From contig JAFAZB010000164.1 of assembly GCA_019240015.1 (NCBI GenBank), forward strand, positions 1 to 7,118: a stretch of DNA of 7,118 nt, given 5' to 3'. Shown here one piece after another: positions 1 to 5,819 of the stretch. Position 1 is the stretch's first letter; every line of letters begins with the position of its first letter. The notes below the pieces were generated by a model. That model made no database searches. It was not told the DNA's origin and saw only the letters and a list, made by a program, of their open reading frames with translations. Made by a program: the position numbers and the translations under genes. Source of the stretch: Solirubrobacterales bacterium (lineage in GTDB: Bacteria; Actinomycetota; Thermoleophilia; Solirubrobacterales; Solirubrobacteraceae).

Positions 1-31
1 GACCCTGACCCACTCCGAGTCGCCGGCTGAC

Positions 32-850
32 GTGCTCGAGCTCACTCGCCTCCAGCCCGCCGAGCGCCCCGCCGCGGAGGCGTTCCTGGCAGCCCACCCC
101 GCCGGCCAGGGCATGCCGCTGGCGGTGGTCATCCCGGCCTACAACGAGGAGCCCACCGTCGCCGCGGTGATCGACGAGATCCCCGCTGAGGTGGCGGGCT
201 TGCCCACGGAGGTGATCGTCGTCGTCGACGGCGCCCGGGACGGCACCGCCGCGAGCGCCGCCGCCGCAGGAGCGCTCGTCTGCGACGTGCCCGCCAACCG
301 CGGTCAAGGCGCCGCCCTGCGCCTCGGGTACTGGCTCGCGCGCGCCAGAGGGGCCGAGTTGATCGCGACGATCGACGCCGATGGGCAGTACGAGCCGCGC
401 GAGCTGGAGGCGGTCGTAGAGCCGATCCTCGCCGGCCGGGCGGACTTTGTCTCTGGATCTCGTCGGCTGGGGGCGGAGCTGACGACCGACGGGGTGCGCC
501 ACGCGGGGGTGATCGTGTTCGGCGCGCTGATCAGCGTGCTCGTACGCCACCGGGTCACCGATCCTGCGTGCGGGCTGCGGGCGATGCGAGCCGAGCTAAC
601 GGCCCGGGTGACGCTCGAGCAGCAGCAGTACCAGGCTTCGGAGCTGATGATCAGCGCCGCGTTGAACGGCTTCCGGCTGGCCGAAGTGCCGACCACGATG
701 CGCGATCGCGGAGCGCACGCGACCACCACCAAGAAGGGCGGAAACCTCGGTTACGGGCTGCGGTTCGCGCGGGCCGCCATCCAGACTTGGTGGCGGGATC
801 GCAGCGCCGCACGTACTCGGCTGCGACCGGAGAAGATCCAGTGCTCGTAG
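32..850 (+). CDS. Family 2 glycosyltransferase (polyprenyl-phosphate sugar transferase-like)
   Basis: Probable cytoplasmic or membrane-associated GT-A enzyme that moves a sugar from a nucleotide donor, likely to a polyprenyl-phosphate carrier (dolichol-phosphate mannosyltransferase-like). Seen from the GTG at 32: VIPAYNEE at residues 33-40 (nucleotide-binding strand), VVVDGARDGT at about 63-72, NRGQGAALRLGY at 89-100, and the metal-binding DADGQ at 115-119. SGSRR and TDPACGLRAMR follow, typical of this subgroup. There is no C-terminal membrane segment, so any flipping needs a partner; a GtrA gene lies directly opposite. The reading frame stays open upstream to the window edge (at least 10 more codons), and no clear Shine-Dalgarno precedes the GTG. 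The true start may therefore lie outside the window or at the internal ATG at 113. The last 100 bp overlap the GtrA gene on the other strand. Family is secure; the exact sugar and acceptor are unknown. Confidence 0.9.
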   Translation: MLELTRLQPAERPAAEAFLAAHPAGQGMPLAVVIPAYNEEPTVAAVIDEIPAEVAGLPTEVIVVVDGARDGTAASAAAAGALVCDVPANRGQGAALRLGYWLARARGAELIATIDADGQYEPRELEAVVEPILAGRADFVSGSRRLGAELTTDGVRHAGVIVFGALISVLVRHRVTDPACGLRAMRAELTARVTLEQQQYQASELMISAALNGFRLAEVPTTMRDRGAHATTTKKGGNLGYGLRFARAAIQTWWRDRSAARTRLRPEKIQCS

Positions 851-1269
851 AGGAAGAAACGCACGCCATAGAGCATCGCCAGCACTGCGAAGTAGGAGCC
901 GGTCACCAGTAGCACCCGGATCCCGTGGTGTGCCGGGATGCTGCGGACCTGACGGTTGGTCCAGCCGGTCGCGAGCGACAGGATGAACAGCGAGCAGGTG
1001 GAGATCACCAGGTAGGCGATGATCTCCCGTCCGAACGCGACCCTCCCCTGGACCTTCCAGGTCCAGCGCCGGTTGAGGCTCCAGTTGGGGATCGCCCCGG
1101 CGAAGAACGCCAGGATCGTGCAGGCCGTCGTAGAAGCGCCGAGGACGTACAGCACCGGAAACACGACCGCGCTGGTCGCCGCAGCCAGCGCCGAGCTGAT
1201 CGCGAAGCGGGTCACGCGGCCGCTGAGGGGATGGCGCAGCAACGTTTGGTAACGCGATTCGAGCACCAC
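751..1269 (-). CDS. GtrA family membrane protein
   Basis: Small polytopic membrane protein of the GtrA family, whose members are thought to help lipid-linked sugars cross the membrane for surface polysaccharide or glycolipid synthesis. The 172 residues carry four hydrophobic segments, at about 21-44, 48-64, 82-101 and 117-140. The family signature is visible after helix 2 as PNWSLNRRWTW (61-71), and the end of helix 4 reads YGVRFFLYEHWIF (134-146). The Arg-rich tail after about residue 147 lies almost entirely within the 100-bp overlap with the opposing glycosyltransferase and is outside the conserved domain. The start is GTG; the next codon is also GTG, so the start could be 3 bp later. No Shine-Dalgarno is seen, but a TAGCAT box sits 6 bp before the start, suggesting a leaderless transcript. 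The opposing GT2 gene is the natural functional partner, although the two are not in one operon. Confidence 0.9.
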   Translation of the reverse strand: MVLESRYQTLLRHPLSGRVTRFAISSALAAATSAVVFPVLYVLGASTTACTILAFFAGAIPNWSLNRRWTWKVQGRVAFGREIIAYLVISTCSLFILSLATGWTNRQVRSIPAHHGIRVLLVTGSYFAVLAMLYGVRFFLYEHWIFSGRSRVRAALRSRHQVWMAARANRSP

Positions 1270-1343
1270 CGAAGGATGCTAGCGAGTCCCCTCGTCAGCT
1301 TGGCGTAAGGCGTCATCCCCCGCCGGCGCTAGCTTGTCCGGCC
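1270..1343. promoter_or_regulatory. Divergent intergenic control region with two GCTAGC palindromes
   Basis: This 74-bp gap separates two outward-facing GTG starts and must hold both promoters if the genes are transcribed from here. The palindrome GCTAGC occurs at 1278-1283 and again at 1328-1333. Read outward, each gives a TANNNT -10-like hexamer close to the start: TAGCAT (1281-1276, minus strand) 6 bp before the GtrA GTG, and TAGCTT (1330-1335) 8 bp before the methyltransferase GTG. Neither start has a Shine-Dalgarno sequence. That spacing is what is known for leaderless actinobacterial transcripts. I find no convincing -35 at normal distance. The palindromes could alternatively be operator half-sites. 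Confidence 0.4.
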
Positions 1344-2255
1344 GTGCGGGTGCAATCGGTCCACGAGCGGGTCGTGCTCGATGACGATCTGCTGCTTTCG
1401 GGCGACAACGCGGTCGCGCTGCCGCGGCTTCCCGAGGGGGCCTTCGACCTGATCTACATGGACCCCCCGTTCAACCGCGGCCGCGCGCAGTCCCGCCGTA
1501 CGTTGGCGGTGTCGGCCAATGGCAATGGCTCGCGAGTCGGGTTCGGGGGACGTCGATACAGCTCGCGGCTGCTGCGGACGCTGTCCTACGACGATCGGTT
1601 CGCGGACTACCTGGCGTTCCTCGAGCCTCGTCTCGTGCGGGTGCGGGAGCTGCTCGCCCCCCACGGGACCCTGTACTTCCACATCGACTACCGGGAAGCG
1701 CACTACTGCAAGCTGCTGCTCGACGAGCTGTTCGGTCGGGACGCATTCATGAACGAGATCATCTGGGCGTATGACTACGGGGCCAAGCCCCGCCGTCGCT
1801 GGCCGGCCAAGCACGACACGATCCTCGCGTACGTGCGGACCCCGGGCGGCCAGCACTTCGACGCCGACGCGGTCGAGCGCGAGCCGTACATGGCCCCGGG
1901 TCTGGTCGGCGCGGACAAGGCGGCGCGTGGCAAGCGCCCCACCGACGTGTGGTTTCACACGATCGTGCCGACCACCGGTCGCGAGAAGACCGGCTACCCG
2001 ACGCAGAAGCCGGCGGGGGTGCTGCGGCGGCTGGTCGCGGCCTCGTCCCGGCCCGGCGCCTGGTGCCTTGATCCGTTCGCCGGCTCGGGGACGCTGGGGG
2101 CGGTGTGCCAGGAGCTCGGGCGCAGATTCGTGCTCGTCGACGACAATCCGGCGGCGGTCGAGATCGCGCGTGCAAGGCTCGGGGGTCGGCGAGCTCAGCC
2201 ATCCTCCCCGCGCACGAGCGGCACGAACCTGACCGCTTCGAGCTGCTCACGCTGA
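1344..2255 (+). CDS. Beta-class site-specific DNA N6-adenine/N4-cytosine methyltransferase
   Basis: Transfers a methyl group from S-adenosylmethionine to an exocyclic amino group of adenine or cytosine in DNA (N6_N4_Mtase fold). The catalytic motif DPPF is at residues 40-43 within DLIYMDPPFNRG, and the SAM-binding motif DPFAGSGT is at 243-250. This order, catalytic motif first, defines the beta class. GYPTQKP (217-223) before the SAM loop is also typical. The stretch from about 110 to 210 probably holds target recognition; residues 45-75 are a Gly/Ser/Arg-rich insert. At 303 aa the length is normal. The start is GTG with another in-frame GTG two codons on; there is no Shine-Dalgarno, and a leaderless transcript is plausible. 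No restriction endonuclease, specificity subunit or Vsr gene is in the window, so it looks like an orphan enzyme. Its last 25 or so residues, past the fold, run antisense over the end of pcm. Target site unknown. Confidence 0.92.
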   Translation: MRVQSVHERVVLDDDLLLSGDNAVALPRLPEGAFDLIYMDPPFNRGRAQSRRTLAVSANGNGSRVGFGGRRYSSRLLRTLSYDDRFADYLAFLEPRLVRVRELLAPHGTLYFHIDYREAHYCKLLLDELFGRDAFMNEIIWAYDYGAKPRRRWPAKHDTILAYVRTPGGQHFDADAVEREPYMAPGLVGADKAARGKRPTDVWFHTIVPTTGREKTGYPTQKPAGVLRRLVAASSRPGAWCLDPFAGSGTLGAVCQELGRRFVLVDDNPAAVEIARARLGGRRAQPSSPRTSGTNLTASSCSR

Positions 2256-2815
2256 TAGCCGTCCCGCGTCCTGCGAGTGTGGATCAGGTGCTGGTCGGCG
2301 GCGCCCACCGGCGCGACCAATCTGCCTCGCATGGCCAGCTGCTGCTCGAGCGCCGCCGGGAGGCTCTCGCCGGTGGCCGCGGCGACGTTGATCGCGTCGA
2401 ATGGGGCCTCCTCCGCGAGCCCCAGCCAACCATCGCCGACGACGAAGTTGACGTTGCGGATGCCCAGCTCACGGACGGTCCGTCGCGCGGCGGCGCTCAG
2501 CGCCTCGTGGCGTTCGATCGTCCACACCTCTGCGGCGAGCTGGGAGATCAGGGCCGCGTGGTAACCCGAGCCCGTGCCCACGTCGAGCACCCGGTCCTCA
2601 GGTGAGAGCTCCAGCAGCTCGAGCATCCGCGCCACCACCAGCGGCTGAGAGATCGTCTGGCCGCAGGCGATCGGGAGTGCGACGTTCTCATAGGCGCGGT
2701 GGCGCTCGGACTCCGGCACGAACACCTCTCTGGGGGTGGCGGCGATCGCCGCCAGGACCCGCTCGTCGCCGATCGCCGGTCGCAGCAGTTCGGCCAATGC
2801 CGCGGCTTGCGTCAT
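2195..2815 (-). CDS. pcm: Protein-L-isoaspartate O-methyltransferase
   Basis: Cytoplasmic protein-repair enzyme: it methylates L-isoaspartyl residues formed by ageing of Asn/Asp so that they can return to normal aspartate. With the ATG at 2815 it is 206 aa, the usual family size. Seen: ATPREVFVP near residue 27-35, the family hallmark CGQTISQPLVVARMLELL (about 49-66), SAM-binding motif I VLDVGTGSGYH (about 75-85), then VWTIER and VVGDGW. The frame stays open upstream to 3010. However, those 65 extra residues are low-complexity and would run into the lipoprotein gene, whereas GGAGGA lies 10 bp before the 2815 ATG; I therefore chose this start. It is divergent from the beta-propeller gene and its 3' end overlaps the DNA methyltransferase gene by 61 bp. 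Motif I resembles other methyltransferases, but the QTISQP motif makes the assignment firm. Confidence 0.95.
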   Translation of the reverse strand: MTQAAALAELLRPAIGDERVLAAIAATPREVFVPESERHRAYENVALPIACGQTISQPLVVARMLELLELSPEDRVLDVGTGSGYHAALISQLAAEVWTIERHEALSAAARRTVRELGIRNVNFVVGDGWLGLAEEAPFDAINVAAATGESLPAALEQQLAMRGRLVAPVGAADQHLIHTRRTRDGYQREQLEAVRFVPLVRGEDG

Positions 2816-2825
2816 CGCGAGATTG

Positions 2826-2831
2826 TCCTCC
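2826..2831 (-). promoter_or_regulatory. Shine-Dalgarno site of pcm
   Basis: On the minus strand GGAGGA lies 10 nt before the ATG at 2815. It is the clearest ribosome binding site in the window and decides the pcm start against the longer open frame. Confidence 0.7.
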
Positions 2832-2888
2832 AGCGGCCCTCGCCTGACCCGCAACGCACTCGCTCCCTGGCGTTGTAAAGATGCTCGC

Positions 2889-4100
2889 ATGGCGGGCCGA
2901 TCGGCACCGGCGGCAAGCGGTTCGCGGCCCCTCGCGCTCGTCCTCGCTGCGATCGTGGTGCTCGCGCTTGCAGGGTGTGGCGCCAGGAGAGTGCAACCGC
3001 TGCACCCCACCTCGAGGCTGACGCTCGCCCCACAGATCCTGACGCTGCCACGCGCCGACCCATTCGCATCGTTCGCCAGCTACGAGGTCCCGCCGCTGCT
3101 GAACCCGCACAACGTGTACGCGGCCGACGGTGCGAACGACCTGGCCCCCCCCGCGCGGGGGGTCCCCGCACTGGTGTACGTCCCCAACAGCGCCAGCAAC
3201 ACCGTCGACGAGATCGACCAGCACACCTATCGGGTCGTGCGCCAGTTCCCGGTGGGCGCGGTTCCGCAGCACGTCGTCCCTTCCTACGACCTGCGCACGC
3301 TGTGGGTGACCAACGACATCGGCAACAGCCTGACCCCGATCGACCCGAGGACCGGCAAGCCGGGCCGCCCGGTGTCGGTCGAGGATCCGTACAACATGTA
3401 CTTCACGCCCGATGGGCGCTACGCCGTGGTGATGGCCGAGCAGCTGCGGCGGGTCGATTTCCGCGACGCCCACACGATGAAGCTGCATCGCCAGCTGCAG
3501 GTGCCCGAATGCGCCGGCGTGAACCACGCCGACTACACCGCGAACGGGCGGTACATGCTCGTCAGCTGCGAATACGGCGCCGCGATGATCGTGATCGACG
3601 TCGCGGCCGAGCGCGTGGTGCGCACGCTGGCGCTGCCGCGCGAAGCCTCGCCGCAGGACGTCAAGCTGTCCCCCGACGGCGCGATCTTCTACGTCGCCGA
3701 CCTCACCTATGGAGGCGTCTGGGAGATCGACGCCACCAACTTCAAGCGGGTTGGGTTCGTGAGGACCGGCGCCGGCGCCCATGGTCTGTACCCGAGTCGA
3801 GACGCCCGCCGGCTGTACGTCTCCAACCGCGCCGCCGGGACGGTGTCGGTGATCAGCTTCCGCACGCGTCGTGTGGTCGCGACCTGGTCGATCCCCGGCG
3901 GCAGCCCCGACATGGGGGGAGTGTCCGCGAACGGCGACGTGCTGTGGCTCTCCGGACGCTACGACGCCACGGTCTATGCGATCGACACCCGCACCGGCAA
4001 GCTGCTCCACAGAGTTCCGGTCGGCTTCGGCCCGCACGGCGCGTGCGTCTGGCCCCAGCCCGGCCGCTACTCGCTCGGGCACACGGGGGTGCTGCGGTAG
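2889..4100 (+). CDS. YVTN-type beta-propeller lipoprotein
   Basis: Predicted exported lipoprotein of 403 aa with a beta-propeller fold. Residues 1-30 form a lipoprotein signal: Arg at 4 and 13, hydrophobic 15-26, lipobox LAGC with Cys30 as the lipidation site. From about residue 93 onward the chain is built of repeated blades, each with a hydrophobic strand, a TPDGR- or SPDGA-like turn and an ID-x-x-T/A-type end: ALVYVPNSASNTVDEID (94-110), TLWVTNDIGNSLTPID (137-152), FYVADLTYGGVWEID (267-281), LYVSNRAAGTVSVI (309-322), VYAIDTRTGKLLHRV (362-376). This is the YVTN/YncE-like pattern, related in shape to the d1 propeller of NirS/NirN. I see no CxxCH heme motif. Longer upstream starts exist but would destroy the signal peptide; no Shine-Dalgarno precedes ATG 2889. 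Ligand unknown; a scaffold, binding or redox-partner role outside the membrane is inferred. Confidence 0.85.
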   Translation: MAGRSAPAASGSRPLALVLAAIVVLALAGCGARRVQPLHPTSRLTLAPQILTLPRADPFASFASYEVPPLLNPHNVYAADGANDLAPPARGVPALVYVPNSASNTVDEIDQHTYRVVRQFPVGAVPQHVVPSYDLRTLWVTNDIGNSLTPIDPRTGKPGRPVSVEDPYNMYFTPDGRYAVVMAEQLRRVDFRDAHTMKLHRQLQVPECAGVNHADYTANGRYMLVSCEYGAAMIVIDVAAERVVRTLALPREASPQDVKLSPDGAIFYVADLTYGGVWEIDATNFKRVGFVRTGAGAHGLYPSRDARRLYVSNRAAGTVSVISFRTRRVVATWSIPGGSPDMGGVSANGDVLWLSGRYDATVYAIDTRTGKLLHRVPVGFGPHGACVWPQPGRYSLGHTGVLR

Positions 4101-4118
4101 ACCGGGGTGCGCTGTTCG

Positions 4119-4141
4119 CGCGGGCGCGGAGCGTGCCCGCG
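4119..4141 (+). terminator. Possible terminator-like hairpin after the beta-propeller gene
   Basis: CGCGGGC at 4119-4125 pairs with GCCCGCG at 4135-4141 around a 9-nt loop, 19 bp after the stop codon. There is no T-tract, so it is at best a GC-only hairpin of the kind proposed in some actinobacteria. In DNA this GC-rich such stems also arise by chance. Confidence 0.25.
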
Positions 4142-4235
4142 GGGCGTCCGCGTTTGCCCGAGGCCCGCGTGTTTGCCCGCGCGCGGCGCCCGAGCACCCT
4201 CATCCCCGCCTCCGACCGATCCGAGCATGTTCGAT

Positions 4236-4341
4236 CACCCAAACTGGAGCGCGGGCCCGCAACTTGGGTGCTTGTGCACGTATGCGATGTACGAGAACCC
4301 ATTTCGCCACCGCGACGCCTGGTTTGGGTCCTGGTGCATGT
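4236..4341. repeat. Cluster of ACCCA/TGGGT inverted repeats and an 18-bp imperfect direct repeat
   Basis: Four related cores alternate in orientation: ACCCAAAC (4237-4244), TTGGGTG (4264-4270), AACCCA (4296-4301) and GTTTGGGT (4322-4329). The first is an exact 8-bp reverse complement of the last. CACCCAA (4236-4242) is an exact 7-bp reverse complement of the second, with the perfect palindrome GCGGGCCCGC (4251-4260) in its loop. The inner pair TGGGT (4265-4269) and ACCCA (4297-4301) also match. In addition 4264-4281 and 4324-4341 are direct repeats agreeing at 15 of 18 bases, exactly 60 bp apart. The arrangement allows mutually exclusive hairpins. It could be an attenuator, a small RNA, a protein-binding array or the remnant of a mobile repeat; nothing seen decides between these. 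Confidence 0.5.
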
Positions 4342-4450
4342 GGATCTTGCCCCCGGCGGGCTGCTCCCGCTCCGGCCGCGCTCCGGCTCCGCCGGCCGCC
4401 CGCCTCCCGGATGCCACCCACCCCCTCCGCACCCGTGCCAGAATCGACCC

Positions 4451-5086
4451 ATGGTCTCGACCTCCACGGCGCAGCGGCTGCTGGTGCTGGCCTTGGTGGG
4501 GCTGCTGATCGCGATCGGCGTCGTGCTGCTGACCGGCGTACGGGGGGGCAGCGCCCCGTCGCTGGCGGCCAATCCGCCCTCGCAGTTCGATGGGCCCACG
4601 ATGCCGCCCGGGCTGCGGGCGGCCGATTTCTCGCTGATCGATCAGTCGGGACGGAGCGTCAGTCTGGCCCGCTACCGGGGGCGGGTGGTGGTGCTGACGT
4701 TCATCCACTCGCTCTGCCACGACGCCTGCCCCTTCATGGTGGAGCAGATCAAGGGCGCGCTGAACGACCTGCCGGATGGCGGCGCGAGCGTGCCGGCGGT
4801 CGGCGTCTCGGTTGCCCCCGCCGAGGACACCGTCGCCAACCGGCGCGCGTTCTTGGCGCAGCACCAGATGACGGGCCGGATCGAGTTCGTCAACGGGCCC
4901 CTACGCACCCTACGGCGGGTCTGGAAGGCGTACGCGATCCAGCCGGTGACACCGAAGATCGATCATTCGACGTTCGTGCTGCTGATCGACAAGCGGGGAC
5001 TTGAGCGAGTCGGCTTTGCCGCCGACCAGCTCACTCCCGAAGGGCTCTCGCACGACATCGAGGTGTTGGAGCGCGAGCGGGCGTAG
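4451..5086 (+). CDS. SCO1/SenC family protein, membrane-anchored
   Basis: Thioredoxin-fold protein of the SCO family, which binds copper through two Cys and one His. Members deliver it to the CuA site of cytochrome c oxidase or keep the site's thiols reduced. The 211 aa begin with one membrane anchor (about 9-29) and have no lipobox, so the domain should face outward. The copper ligands are in place: C89 and C93 in CHDACP and H172 in KIDHSTF. LRTLRRVWKAY (151-161) is typical. It differs from the textbook pattern in having SVAPAEDT (120-127) where many members have SVDPxxDT, and CHDAC in place of CPDVC. The ATG at 4451 follows a C-rich leader with no Shine-Dalgarno. The same frame stays open far upstream through the beta-propeller gene, but that is a shadow. 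Its end is 22 bp from the end of a second, convergent SCO gene. Which of the two serves the oxidase cannot be read from sequence. Confidence 0.9.
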   Translation: MVSTSTAQRLLVLALVGLLIAIGVVLLTGVRGGSAPSLAANPPSQFDGPTMPPGLRAADFSLIDQSGRSVSLARYRGRVVVLTFIHSLCHDACPFMVEQIKGALNDLPDGGASVPAVGVSVAPAEDTVANRRAFLAQHQMTGRIEFVNGPLRTLRRVWKAYAIQPVTPKIDHSTFVLLIDKRGLERVGFAADQLTPEGLSHDIEVLERERA

Positions 5087-5108
5087 CCGTCGGCCACGCC
5101 CGGCCTCC

Positions 5109-5813
5109 CTAGGTCTTGGCCAGCAGTGGGACGTCGTGGACGATCTGCGCAGGCGTGAAGTTGCTCGGGTACACCACGGCCATTCGCCCGCTCGCGGTGA
5201 TCCCGTACACGACTGCGGAGTGGCCGTTTGTCAGCTGGTTGGGCCCGCTCAGGACCGCGACGTCCCAGAGCTTCCACGTTCGGCGTAACGCGGGCATCGA
5301 GCCGATCAGGTAATCCATCCGCTCGCTGGCGCCGCGGGCGGCCAGGAACGCGCGGATCGCGCCGGGCGTGTCGCGCCGGGGGTCGACGGTGACCGCGACG
5401 ATCTTCACCGTCGAGGCTGCTGGGCCGAGCTCTCGCTGCGCCTCGGCGAGGTCCGACACGATCAGGGGACAGACGTCCGGGCAATGCGTGTAGACGAACG
5501 TCACGAGCACCGCATGCCCTCGCAACGCGGCGAGCGAGACCGGCTGGCCGGTGTAGTTATGCAGCGCCAGCGGCGGTGCCGCCTTCTGAGGCTTGAGGAT
5601 CAGACCCTGGAGGCCCGGGCCGGACGGCGAGTCATTCGGCGTCCGGGCGGCCGCTGCGCCGCAACCTCCCAGCGCCACCGCGGCGAGGAGTATGGCGAGC
5701 GACCGGGGCATGGCGCGCGACCGGGGCATGGCGAGCGACCGGGGCATGGCGAGCGACCGGGGCATGGCGCGCGGCATCGCGCGGGGCAGCGCATTCGGCA
5801 TCGCGCGGGACAT
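5109..5813 (-). CDS. SCO1/SenC family lipoprotein, copper chaperone for cytochrome oxidase
   Basis: Extracytoplasmic SCO-family thioredoxin-fold protein, likely a copper donor for the CuA centre of the oxidase encoded upstream. Numbered from ATG 5813 (234 aa), it carries the canonical CPDVCP (C111, C115), VTVDPRRDTP (141-150) and the third ligand H198 in TNGHSA. A short hydrophobic run (40-47) ends in the lipobox LGGC with Cys51, so it should be lipid-anchored. Residues 12-40 are a repeat of AMPRSL(A/R) units encoded by an 18-bp tandem repeat, giving in-frame ATGs at 5801, 5777, 5765, 5747, 5729 and 5711. Starting at 5711 or 5729 would give a 17- or 23-residue signal peptide of normal size; 5813 is only 6 bp after the ctaG stop and may suit coupling. 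None has a clear Shine-Dalgarno, so the start is unresolved. It is the last gene of the minus-strand run. The family call is firm. Confidence 0.9.
   Translation of the reverse strand: MSRAMPNALPRAMPRAMPRSLAMPRSLAMPRSRAMPRSLAILLAAVALGGCGAAAARTPNDSPSGPGLQGLILKPQKAAPPLALHNYTGQPVSLAALRGHAVLVTFVYTHCPDVCPLIVSDLAEAQRELGPAASTVKIVAVTVDPRRDTPGAIRAFLAARGASERMDYLIGSMPALRRTWKLWDVAVLSGPNQLTNGHSAVVYGITASGRMAVVYPSNFTPAQIVHDVPLLAKT
5692..5772. repeat. 18-bp tandem repeat within the SCO leader coding sequence
   Basis: On the plus strand GACCGGGGCATGGCG(A/C)GC occurs four times head to tail: 5701-5718, 5719-5736, 5737-5754 and 5755-5772. The copies differ only at one position (A in the middle two, C in the outer two). 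A half copy, ATGGCGAGC, precedes at 5692-5700. Degenerate relatives follow, with GGCATCGCGCGG at 5773-5784 and 5797-5808. The unit is a multiple of three, so copy number changes keep the reading frame of the minus-strand SCO gene and each unit contributes one ATG codon. Confidence 0.95.
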
Positions 5814-5819
5814 CCGTGT

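Larger units (their letters stand above)
4101..4450. other. Intergenic region of 350 bp without a convincing gene
   Basis: Lies between the beta-propeller lipoprotein and the plus-strand SCO gene, both read rightward. It has three parts. 4101-4200 is G/C-rich with a hairpin and two copies of GTTTGCCCG (4152-4160 and 4171-4179). 4225-4345 is visibly less GC-rich with direct and inverted repeats. 4345-4450 is strongly C-rich on the plus strand up to the SCO ATG. Short open frames cross it on both strands but none has recognisable domains or a good ribosome site. The SCO promoter should be in its right part; I could not identify clear -35/-10 boxes. Confidence 0.6.

Noticed and set aside
2816..3010. 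65-residue N-terminal extension of pcm
   Set aside because: Low-complexity, overlaps the lipoprotein signal peptide coding region, and a good Shine-Dalgarno supports the 2815 ATG.
2688..4082. 464-codon minus-strand open frame opposite the beta-propeller gene
   Set aside because: It is a stop-poor mirror of a GC-rich gene: Val/Gly/Arg/His-biased, no domains, and it overlaps the real pcm gene in another frame.
2975..4450. Open frame continuous with the plus-strand SCO, which would give a 703-aa fusion
   Set aside because: The upstream part is an out-of-frame Arg-rich reading of the beta-propeller gene; a normal membrane anchor begins at the 4451 ATG.
4227..4508. Trp/Cys/His-rich small open frame starting MFDHPNWS
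   Set aside because: No ribosome site, it runs into the SCO start in another frame, and its unusual residues follow from the repeat island's composition. A minus-strand frame ending at 4235 is equally open. Not excluded, but unsupported.
5087..5108. Shared terminator between the convergent SCO genes
   Set aside because: The 22-bp gap has only short GGCC-type symmetry, no stable stem and no T-tract.
5692..5808. CRISPR array
   Set aside because: The 18-bp units abut with no spacers and lie inside a coding sequence.
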